Of a stretch of 64,000 nt of DNA, positions 25,367 through 36,600 are shown in pieces. The notes below the pieces were generated by a model. That model had not been told where the DNA came from, ran no database searches, and saw nothing but the letters and a program-made list of their open reading frames with translations. The DNA comes from Climacteris rufus. Taxonomy: Eukaryota; Chordata; Aves; Passeriformes; Climacteridae. The stretch lies in NCBI GenBank assembly GCA_013398175.1, contig VZRZ01006598.1, forward strand, positions 327,522-391,521, given 5' to 3'. Position numbers and translations under genes: made by a program. The stretch's first letter is position 1. Each line of letters starts with the position of its first letter.

Positions 25367-26770
25367 TGTTGTGGTTTAGCCCTGGCCAAAGGTCAAGGCC
25401 CCACGAAAGGTTGCTCCTCACCCCCCTACAGCCGGACAGGGGAAAAGGAATTTGTTACTAAGCTGAGACAATGTCGCAATAAGGACACGAAAAGAAGGAG
25501 ACGGACACCTGTTAAGAGAGCAACCAACAACTGCGTCCGATGTGGGGCCGGACTTTATTATATATGTGTCTTCGAGATCACAGTGGATTGGAGGGACAGC
25601 CTCGCCCCCCCTCAATCACACTGGTCAAAGGAAATGTCCCTCAAACTTCTGTGCCCAGGAGAAAGGAATGTAAATAATAAACTACCATTACAAAAACATG
25701 GTCAGGTTTACAGGGAATGTGTGAGAAACAGTTACAGAAGAATGAAAACATCCAGAACTGCAAAACTCAGGGCAACAAGACAAGGATATTGAAAGAGAAG
25801 AAAACCCCCTAATTAAAGCAGGCTAAAACAGGCTCAAATCTTAAAGAGATAAGTGAAATTTATTACAGAGTTAAAGGAGCAAGCAAAATATCTCCTTAAA
25901 ATACTCCTATTCTTTCTTCCCCTCCCCACCAGCAGCAGCCCACAGCCCTCCCTCTTGCACTCAGAAAGTAAGGAGGACCGGGGTTTTGTTTCTAGTTAGT
26001 CAGTTCATTCCTCAGATGTTTTCTTTCTGGGAGAGAAGGCAGGTCCTTATTTTTCCACTTTCCCTGCTTAAAGGCACTGTGGCAATTTGCAGAGATTATG
26101 TTCCCCTTCTTGGCAGGCAGCCCGCCCGGTTCTGCCATCCGTTCTTTTTTCCCGAGGCCAGGCTGATCCAAACTTAGGGTAAGGGTGACACACAGCCTCT
26201 TTAACTCAATTGACTCCTTCAGTTCCCAGGAGCAAAAGCCTCGTTATCTGCATCAGCACTCACCAGACCACAGTCCCTCCTGTAGGAGTTCATCCCCCTC
26301 CTGCTCTGTAGTGGGGTGGATCTCGGCTCCTTCATGGACCTTCAGGGTGCAGGGAAACACTGCATTTGGTACAGTCCCTTACCACAGGCCGCGAAGACAT
26401 TTCAGCTCTGATGGTGAAAGCACCTCCTCCCCCGTCCTTCTTCTTTTTGGCTGACTGTGCTGGAGTCCATATCTGTTGTTTTTCTACATGCTGTACTCCT
26501 TTTTCTCTGCCTATCTATAACTACATGACTACATGGCTATAGCTACATGGCACACATGCATGTTCCTGAGTTTGCTTCTTAAATATGTTGTCACAGAGGC
26601 ATTACCTTCCTTCCTAATTAGCCCAGCTGTGGCTTGCAGCACATCCATCTTCAGAAGCCATCAGAGATAGGCCCTGGCTGGACAGCTGTGGAAGCTTCTG
26701 GCAGCTTTTTACAGGAGCCATTTTTCTGGCCCCTATCACACCCAAAAAGCCAGACCCTCTCAAACTACCA
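25367..26770. mobile_element. Solo LTR, ERVL type, about 1.4 kb
   Basis: The element begins TGTTGTGGTTTAGCCC and ends CAAACTACCA, so it has the TG...CA ends of an LTR. It is flanked by identical 5-bp direct repeats, CAAAA at 25362-25366 and at 26771-26775. The start TGTTGTGGTTT(A/G)-CCC and the internal block near 26410 (AGCACCTCCTCCCCC) are, from memory, characteristic of abundant avian ERVL LTRs, and a 5-bp duplication fits ERVL integration. No gag, pol or env sequence is present, so this is a solo LTR left by recombination. Orientation is unsettled. The minus strand carries a TATA-like CATATATAATAAAG near 25566-25552 about 190 bp from the ACAACA end, which favours the minus strand as sense. 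Confidence 0.75.
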
Positions 26771-26775
26771 CAAAA

Positions 26776-29700
26776 CTAATAAGCACATGCTTGACTAAGA
26801 TTTGAACAGTAGTTGTAATTGACATCTGCATTATTTGCCTCTGCTATGTACAAACAGTGGCAGGCCCACATTTTTTGAATATTCAAGGAGGAAACTCAAA
26901 ATGTCAAGATGTGCCTCCCCTTCACAGACTGGGGGTCAGGGTACAGAACTCATATTGTCCAATTTTTTCACATGCTACTTCCCCTCTTTTGGATCACTTT
27001 TGACAATGTAATGCCACATCTTGATGTTCTGTGAAGTTCTGAGCAAGCTCTAAAATCGTATCTTCCTCATGGAGGGCAGAAGGAGGTATCTGCAGACCAC
27101 AAAATACTGCATTTGCACAGCTTAGATATTATCAGCTAACATGGAAACATAATCCAGTATCCCAGTAATATCTAACCCATTGTAATTTCCTGTTGTGCAC
27201 ATCAGAACAGCAGATACACCCCTCAACAAGTTGGAGATGCTGTACAGAGAGCTCCTGCACTCCCATCACAGGAGTTCCCATGGAATGGCTCCTGTCCTAA
27301 AGTAATCCTTCCTTTTCCATTGCTTCAGCTTACTCCAGCTGCTTGATGCACAAGAACAACAACAGTCTATAGCCAGACTGACTTGAGTAAACAGCACAAT
27401 TCTTAAGCTTGCATTGTCATAGATACAGCTCTTCATCCCTCTCAGAGAAAAAAAAACACTCCCTCCCCAATTACGTTTTAAAAATCCATTGTAGATTTTA
27501 CTGGCACTGCTGCCAATGACAGAAACCACATTGTCAGTATAAAAGATGAAACTGCAATGTAACTAAGAATGAATGCCCACTTTTGTGCAAAAATGCAATC
27601 CTAGAAAGCTACAAAAAACACTCGGAAACAACAGCTCTTTTATTTGGCCTTGATACTGCCCTCGTGTTCAATCCAGCTCACCAAAATAAGACAACCCCCT
27701 ATCATTAAAGATGATCTCATCGAAAAGCAGCTCCTAGCAAGTTTTCTTGCATAGAAGGCTTTAACTGCCAGCCCTGATGCAGCCTGACTGGGAGTGGTGT
27801 TTGCTCAGCACATTCTGGTGGTTTCAGAGACAAAGCCAGCATTCCCAAGGCTCAAGATAATCAAGCAGATGAAGTCATGCACTCTGAAAGCTCCAGAAAG
27901 AGAAATGGGTGGGGGGGGGGTGTTGGAAGCAGGAATGGGGGACCATATTTGACATTAACACACAGAAAAGGAGATGGAAAAAATGTTCCCCATTTAATGG
28001 TTCTGTTCATTAATGACATGCTGGCATTACCAATAAGATAGTATTTGAACGAATGAACCATTTAACCCCAGGAGGAGTCAGACTCCCAGGCAGCACATCT
28101 AAATGCAGGCACTATGATGCTGCACCTATATGTTCTTCTCAAAGACAGAGATCTTTGTTGGCTATGGACAGAGCCTAAAGCCAGTGAGGTCCTTTCAGGG
28201 ACCTCAATTAAGCACCACATTGTTATTATCCTCATCTCTGTTGAGGAAGTTTCTGCTAATACCAATCATCAGCATGTAGAAATAAAAGATGAAGCTTACA
28301 ACGAACCCCTTCATTCTGGAGCCTGCCCAGGGAGCAGAGGAGGAGCATAGAGCACTTCTCTGTAGCGACACTTCAAAGGCAGCCCAAGGCTGGGAAGCAG
28401 GCTAGGATTAGATACTGATAACTAAAAACATTTCAGAAAGCAATCGGGGTGTTAAGAGCCCTTGCGTTTTGAATTATTCCCAACCCTTTCTATAAAAGCC
28501 TGTACTGGTTGCTTAAAAACTGAAATCATTGTATTGACCTATGCCTGAACTTCTGTGACTTTTTATATTCATCTCTGCCTGCAAGCCCTCCAGGGATGGA
28601 TCTGGCCTCACACTGAAGCATATTTCTGGGGCTTACACAGCAATTATTATAATGGGCATCTTTCTTTTCAGATTGGGGGAGAGTGTGGTGAAAATCCTTT
28701 CCATTCTCATGTGTTTTCAATCATTTTTTCCTCCTTCTTACACACATGCATCTCTTTCCAATTCAAAAATATATCATTTCCCTGCAGATAGCACAGCTGG
28801 ATGGGTACAGCTCATTACTTTCTTAGAAGCTTCTTTTCTTCAAAATTCCCCAGTTTTATCTGAACTGTAGCTTTATGCTTTCTTCCACCTGGGGAGGGAT
28901 TATGGGCATGGTCTCTGCTGCTTCCACTCTGGATGGAAGTGTACAGTATTCCACTTATCTGCTGCATATTAGATAGAGCCACCTCTGGATAAACTGGAAA
29001 ACTCCCAAGGGAGCATTTTTGAAGAAAAGCCCATGCCAGGTGCCACGGTGGAATTTCTCTCTGTACAAGACAGGCAGCTGCAGTCAGGCTCAATTCACTG
29101 CTATTGCCACTGAAACGGCAACATGAAACTTAAACAGAGAAAACAGTTTACAGTTCAGCATTCCAGCCATGGGTAAAACACAGCCAGCATCTCTGTTGTC
29201 AAACATCCCGCCGTCTCTTGCCACATTGATTTCACTGCATGCTGAGTCTAGTGGCAAAATCCCAGCACTAATGCAGTTAATGGGAGCTTCACCAGTGTAT
29301 TCGAGAGGGCTGAAATTTCACACGGACTCTTCAGTCATAAAATTTCCTCTGCTCACCTCTGAGCTTAACAACTGTGCCCATTACACCCAGCATGGAGGAT
29401 CTGGGGTTGATCCAATATCCTTTTAAGTTAATGGAAAGGCTCTCACTAACTTTAATGAGGACTGAGATAGATGAGTTAGTGGATGAGAACATTTTATTTG
29501 AGAGAGGGAAGATGATGTTCTACAGCCACTTCCAGTCTTTTTAACCCCTCATGTACTATTTTTGTGCTTCTCTAATCTCCTGTGTTGATGTCATTCGTTG
29601 CCAATAATGATTTTGCAACATTGAGGGACATTATAAGCATTCAGGTTTTTGCTCTTCCCTCCTCCTACCACTTAATGTGAGCAATAACAATTGAGGAAGC

Positions 29701-32593
29701 TTGACTATCAACAGAAGCACTCAGGAGAGAAAAATACAGATGTAAAATGCACTAGAAAAAATTGTCTGTGTAACCATGCTTGAGAATATGTCACAGCCTC
29801 AGTTATGCCTGCAGCTCACAGAGACCTCTCTGCATTAAGGTAATGTCTTTTGTTGGGAGCACACATCAGTAACCAAAGAGCTGTGACAGCAGAGTTGTGC
29901 TTAAGAGAAAAGCATTGCTCTTGTATCAGTGCCAATCAATAGATCTGATTTAATGCTCTTCCCTTTCTGTGTGAGTATCAGTAGAGGCTCGTTCCTTGTC
30001 CTTATCTTTCTTGTTCACCCCCCACTTGATGCTTGCTGCATGAAAAACTCACACTTGTGTACCTCAGCTTTCTCTTGTTCTAGCCCAATGATGAGTTTTA
30101 ATTCAAATACCATTCCATGGGGCACATTTTTAGAAGGGATTTACTTACCTCTCTTAATACTACCCATTTGCTTAAAATCCCAGTCCTAGAACTGTAAGGC
30201 AGTTGGATGAAGCAGGATGGGAGAAAATAGGTTGCACTGATAATCCAGGCAAACTGGACATGATTCATGTATCAGAGGCTGTTGGAGGACTGTGAATGTT
30301 GGTGACAGCAGGACACCAAAGCCCATGTGTACATCATACAAACCTTCCCTTTCAACCATTCCCCCCAGCTACTGGCATGCAACTGGGCTTTTACTAATAT
30401 TTCCACTTTATTTTCACTGCTCTGTTTAAGCCTTATCTTTGGCATGCTTGAAAGCTGAGCAGAATGCCACAGGGCCATGTGCAGGGCTGAAATGACAGTC
30501 ACAGTTACCTGAAGCATCAGCCAGTGGGTTTTAATGCCATGTCACTGAAGGGAAACACATTTCAGACCTGGAGTTCCCACCCCTAAGCACCCACATCTCC
30601 ATTTTTTAATTTCTTAGATCCCAAGAATATTCTCAGACCAATGTATTCAAAATGGAAATGAATAATCACCAGCTTAACAACAGTCATTAATCCCCTGTAA
30701 GCACACTTCTGCATGAATCTATTAATTCTCATTTCCAAGTTTTCAGAATTAAAGTGTTTGATATAGTACATGCTACTTATTCCCTTTAATTAAACAACCT
30801 CCCACTGCTGAAGCAGGTGAAATATTTCATCAGTCAAGCATGCACAGCCCTCATGAAAAAGTTTCTGGGCTTGCCTGACACACAATAAAACACAGAGCAT
30901 CAGCTGAAGTTTCTAGGCTCACATTAAATCCCATTTGTGGCAGAAGCAGCAGGGGAATGTACGCCTTAAGAGAGAATTGCACAGTTCAGATTTGTATTGA
31001 ATATCCTCTGAATATCCTTCTTCACAGCCTGAAGTGTGGCTCAGATCAAGAGCAAATAGAAATTATAAATAACATTGCTGAGCACCTGAATGACAGCAAA
31101 TCAGTGACCTATAGAAAACAGTTTTGCAGCACCAAAGCAATTCCACATGAACAAATGTCCATTCATGTGATGAACCCATGTGATTTGCCACTTGGCAACT
31201 CCGGCAATAAATTTGAGTAGCAGAGGGATACACTGTCTAAGCAGCGCTGAAAATGGAAGAGACTATCTGTGTTTATATTTCTTCGTGCTGCAAAGCACGT
31301 GGAAGAACAGGAGCTCTAACAAGCCAGTGGCAGGAAATGCACAGTACCATTTATTTTTCTAATTCCTTATTTAATTCCCTCTATTTTGGGGGGAATCTAC
31401 AAAAGGTGCATACAGTGTACAGAAGTAATCTTACTGTATTTTGTAATTTATTATCATGCTCATGAAGAGATAATGAAAACACACCACTCTGGCAAGAAGG
31501 TCGACTTTCACACATCCAACACAAGCCAAAGTGTGTAGAGGATTTTTTAATAGTATTTCATAAGCAGGGCCCAAGGTTATGCTTTCAGTTTCATGTGTGA
31601 TTGAGAAATCTCACATACTGAGCACACAGATACCCGAGGAGGGCACAACAGTGAAAGCATTGGGGTTGTAGGGGGTTGTTTGACATGGGTGCCCCACGTC
31701 CTCGCAGGATCATGACCCTGCTTGCACAGAAGAGCTTAGGACTAGAGGAAAGAGAGCAGGAGATCTTAGCATGGAGCAAGCACACTTGTCCAAAAGAGCA
31801 TGGGCATTTCAGGAAGTCATGTTTTTGAGCTCTGAACTGAAAACTGGTGATTCCTTTGAGACTTTTAAGTCACTTTGAACAAGCTTCCTTTAAGTGTGTG
31901 CAATGCAAGTCATTCCTGAAAATCCCAAAGGCCTAACACCATCCCCTTGATGGGATCAGATAACAAGGAAAACTTGGGTCATTCAAGAAACATCAACTAA
32001 TAACAAAGTCATCCCCGGCAGTCCCAGTGGATCACAGTGTAGGAGGCTGTGAATCACTGAAGACATGGGAAAATGGCAGCAAGAGGAAGGAAAAAAAGGC
32101 CAGCTTGCAGCGGATAAACAGGTGTAACCTCGCAAAACCCTTCTGCAAGCAGTTGTCAGGACCTGATCCCTGCCTGGAGACTCACTGGTGTTTTAAGTAT
32201 CCAACCTCCAATACTAAACATCTCATAACGAATTCTGGAGTAATTACTGCAATATTAAGCTTGTGAATCTAGCCATTTCCAGACACTAAAGAAGAAAGGA
32301 ACATCATTAAGCAGTAAGGACAGAGACGCTGAAAGAGAATCCAAGTGGAACAAACTGCCAAACTTTAGCTACAGTTGTGTTGTATTGCTACACCAGCACA
32401 AAGATCAACACCATGAGATGAAGGAACTGAAAACAACCATTCCTAATCTACTTTTTAAGCTCTTTCACACACTGACAGTTTTCCACTACAATGGTGCAAC
32501 AAGTGACTATCTCGAAGACAAAACCCGAAACTGGGAATACATGCAACACTGTCTCCTCTGTAATTCCAAAAGGCAGGAGGAAAGTATGTTTCT
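26776..32593. other. Gene-free intergenic stretch
   Basis: No gene or transposon recognised. There is a G-run of 10 at about 27911-27920. Other open frames are short and motif-free. Confidence 0.5.
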
Positions 32594-33632
32594 ACACAAA
32601 TACAGGCTGAGCAGAGAATGGATTAAGAGCAGCCCTGAGGAGAATAATTTTGGAGCACTCTGGTGGACAAAAAGCTGGACATGACCTGGCAATGTGTACA
32701 CTGCAGCTCAGAAAGCTGATTGTGTCCTGGGCTGCACCAAAAGCAGTGTCGGCAGCAGGGCAAGGGAGGGGATTCTGCTCCTCTACTCTGCTCCTGTGAG
32801 ACCCCACCTGGAATGCTGCATCCAGCTCCAGGGACCCCAGCACAGGAAAGACATGGACCTGATCTTTCTTGTCCTGATCTTTCAGGACAAGTTCAGAGGA
32901 GGGCTGCAAACATGACCAGAGGCATGGAACACCTCTCCTACGAAAACAGGCTGAGGGAATCAGGCTTGTTCAACCTGGAGAAGACTCTGGGGAGACCTTA
33001 TAGCACCTTCCAGTACCTCAAGGGAGCTGACAAGAGAGCTGGAGAGGGACTTCTCACAAGGGCATGTAGTGACTGGACAATGGGGGAATGGCTTTAAATT
33101 GAAAGAGGGAAGATTTAGATTAGACATTAGGAAGAAATTATTTACTGTGAGGGTGGTGAGGCACTGGAACAGGTTGCCCAGAGAAGTTGTGGATGCCCCA
33201 CCCCTCTAAGGGCCTAAAGCCAGGCTGGATGGGGTTTTGAGCAATCTGGTCTAATGGAAGGTGTCTCTGTCCATGGCAGGAGGGTTGAAACTAGATGATC
33301 TTTTGTGGCTGCACAGGGTCTCTCTTGAGAAATTCTTCTTTCTCATGCAAACTATGAAAACAATAAGAACGGTTGAACATCTGCTGTTTTTCCTGATCTG
33401 TTTTGATTCAAGACAGAGTGTGTTTGGAATTGGGTGTTGTAGGATTTCAGCCAATCACCCCGGGGGGTGGGTGACCACTGTCCAATAACCTAATGGGTTC
33501 TTACCATATATAAAGGGAAAATATAACAATAAATTGTCTTCTGCTGCTTCTCACTGGACTGGGTTGTGTGCTCCATTCCGGGTAAAACAGCAACAATCTT
33601 TAAGGTCCCTTCTAACCAAAACCATTCTATGA
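32594..33632 (+). mobile_element. CR1 LINE 3' fragment, split by a later LTR
   Basis: A 5'-truncated CR1 beginning at the equivalent of the ORF2 C-terminal region (ACAAATACAGGCTGAGC) and running through the standard 3' part (CTGTGAGGGTGGTGAGGCAC) to a terminus resembling CCATTCTATGA at about 33620-33631. It is clearly related to the copy at 905-3880 over the shared region and is in the same orientation. Removing the LTR at 33304-33595 and one copy of its 6-bp duplication rejoins GATGATCTTT with AAGGTCCCTTCT, the normal CR1 3' sequence. A non-CR1 insertion at about 32860-32891 forms a hairpin. The coding remnant is frameshifted and inactive. Confidence 0.92.
33304..33595 (+). mobile_element. 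Solo LTR, 292 bp, nested in CR1 (6-bp target duplication)
   Basis: The insert begins TGTGGCTGCACAGGG and ends AAACAGCAACA, the TG...CA ends of an LTR. It is flanked by ATCTTT on both sides (33298-33303 and 33596-33601). Inside, in plus orientation, are two CCAAT motifs (33451-33455, 33482-33486), a TATATAAA box (33507-33514) and a poly(A) signal AATAAA (33528-33533), in promoter-to-terminator order. A 6-bp duplication is typical of alpha- and betaretrovirus-like elements (ERVK-like in birds), which makes this a likely ERVK-type solo LTR; the subfamily is not identified. It contains no viral coding sequence. It is younger than the CR1 it interrupts. Confidence 0.85.
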
Positions 33633-36600
33633 GACATCCAGAATTTATTTTTTAATACTGGCTTATATAAAATGAAGAAAACTTGCAAAATCCCTGTGGG
33701 ATGGGAATGTAAGGTCCAAATGCACAGTAATACCGTAGTGTTCCTTGAAGAGCTGGAACATTTTTTGAAAGGCAAAATAAACCAAGAAAACAAACAGCAT
33801 TCTCTTCTTCTCCAACTTGAGGTTTGTAAGTCCAGAAGTACAATATTCTTTAAATTCTTAGTATTAAGGTTTTATCCATTAAAAATATATCTAATGCTTA
33901 AGACTTTTTCCTCTCACTCAGATCAAATAACATTAGAAAATGGAGCTCTGAAGTTGAAGGGCTGAATTTTAATAACCAGAAAATCTGAGCAAAGCCATAG
34001 TAATTCTACAGCAGAAAACTCAGGAAGTCAGATTCAGTTAAAGAACAGTGCAATAGTTCATCTTGAAGTAAGCATGAAATCCCCTTTCATATGACATTTT
34101 CTCTGCAGATTTGGCACCATCTCCGCTTTTTATCCTTTTTGCAAGATTGGTAAAGTAAATATGCCTCGCTTATGATAGTTTAGAAAACACAGATGTATAA
34201 TTCAGATGGCTGCTCTGGAATACAAGTTAACATTTCTGATCCCCTATACCTTCTAAAATTAGGCCTCTTAAAAACATAAGTGCAACTGTTTTAATACTCT
34301 CTGATATCAAACAAAAGACAGTAAGAAATGAATTGTATTAGAGTTTGATCCAAAGCCAAGTCTTGTAATTTTGATCTTTCCATTAAATTTCAGCCTGCCT
34401 TGATATAAGCCCTCAGAGAACATGTAAAGTAAACGTTGGTGCTCTTTGTGGTTATTGTGTAATGTTGTGAGGCTCTTTGCAAGTAATTTCCTTTTTCTGC
34501 ATCTTAGTTCATGGCCACTGCCCATTGAAAACCAAAGCATTCTCAAACTAACAATCAGGGTGCCAGACAAGGTATATGCGTGCTTATCAGTACAGGCAGC
34601 ATCACTGAGGGGCAGTGATTTTGTGTCTGTGCTCACACAACTCACAAATCTTGCTGAAATGTGTTAACAAGCCTGTATATTCAAAACATGTGGTGAGTGT
34701 AAATTGTAAGCATTTACCAGAAGCCAATATCAGGACTGGCCGTTTTCCCGAATTCTAGGGCAAGAAATGCAAAGGGGAGGAAGCATTGTCAAACTTTCCT
34801 ACCAGCTGAAAAGGACAAGGTTTACAGGAAGTGTGAATGACATTCAGAGAAAGAAATGTCTTCATTAACTTTTCCTGCTTTTGTCAGTACCTGTCTATCT
34901 ATCATCTTAGATGAGCAGAAAAATCTATAGCTCTCTAAATCACAATTTACTATAACTTAATTTCAAGACTGTTCTTCCTAATTTCTGCTGACACAGATCC
35001 AAGCTTCTGGGAAAATATTTTTGCTTTCTTTTTCAGGCTAGGCAAAGATGGCTTTCATCGCTGAGAAGCACAGCAGCTGAAAGCCCAGGGGAGGATTAGT
35101 TCAGAGCATCATGCTAAGAGTTCATAACTCACTTGTACTCACCCTGACTGGGAGGAGATGGGTCCCACTCAGAAGCACAAGGTCCCACAAGAACTGATGC
35201 GGAACCAGCAAAGAGCCCCGGTCAGCCAATATTACTAACAGGAAAAGTATTTTAGCCCAGCTTCACTGATTTACATTAATTATGTTCTCTTAATTTAGAA
35301 ACAAGTAGCACAGTGAGTGAGTGTTTTTAAGAATTGCATCCCCCTAATGTATGTGGACTGATAAGCCTACTATTACAACTGTATAATTATAGGAGGGCCA
35401 GCATAGACATTAAAAAAACCTCTTCATTGAAAAGAGATGATTCAGAATTGACACACACCGTATTTTACCTCTTCTCATCAAGTTTTATGCATAGTCAGTT
35501 CCCAATCCCAATCCATGCTGATGTGAAATGACATAGCCTTGAAAGATAGCCTTATACTTCTCTTCCACTGGGCATGGAGCAATCCAGTATTTTCTGTATG
35601 CTGATAGCAGGCAACATATTTATCTTAAAGCAGTGGGTAACGAGGTTCCCTAACTAGCATGAGTATGACCACATAAGTGCAGAAAGTTTTCATATTCAGT
35701 GGGAAAGGCTGTTGTGAGAAGTAGGTTTAAGGGGTTTTTCCAAGTATCAGACTAAAAGTTGGAAACAATTTGAGCAAATGTCATGGCTGCAAAACAGACT
35801 GCAAAAGCCCACAGAATACATGTCCCCAAGTCATCAGCGTGGTGGGGAAGGAGGAAGAGCAGAGGAGTTTTAATGCAATTACGGACCCAACTAAAATTGT
35901 TCCAATATTAGTTCTCACCTCCTAGGGCATTGAACTCACCAAGGATTAGGCACCCATGTGCAGTCTAGGAAAAGTCTACACTCATGCTCATGTGTAATCA
36001 AACCTGTCCCCAGTGATCAGTGTGCTATGGAAAGTCTTGGTCTGATTCTGAATGGAGAAATGAGTTAGTTCTCGAACAAACCAAATTTGAAGCAGTCTTT
36101 TAAATGGAGGGAAAGTAATCATGCACACACACACGTCTATCTGGGACAAAGGGGATTTCTTAGATGCCTTCATTTCCTGCTGCAGAGGCTGACTGCTTAT
36201 TCAAGCCCACTGCTATTTATATCCTGTCTCTGCATCTTCAGAAAAAAAGCACGAACTTCTTTAGAATGAAACTGAAGTTCCTCTGGCCTGGTCCTGTTGA
36301 GCCCAGCCCCTCAGCAAACACCTCATGGGATTATTTTGAACTCCACTCCTGCTCACTGGTGCCAACAAATGCATCACTTCATTCATGTGGGTGAGCACAC
36401 TCCCAATAGCACTGTCACCAGTCCCTTTATGCTACTTCATTTCCATGGCTCCTTGGTGTATTCTCTTTGTCTGCTCTCCATCATCACTGTACAGCGCATA
36501 ACAATTATTTAGGCTGCTCTTTTCAGTTTGAGTTGTTCCTTCCTTCTGTATGTGGGCTGGGGGCTATTTTTTTTCTTTTTAATTAAAGGGCTTTGTTTAT

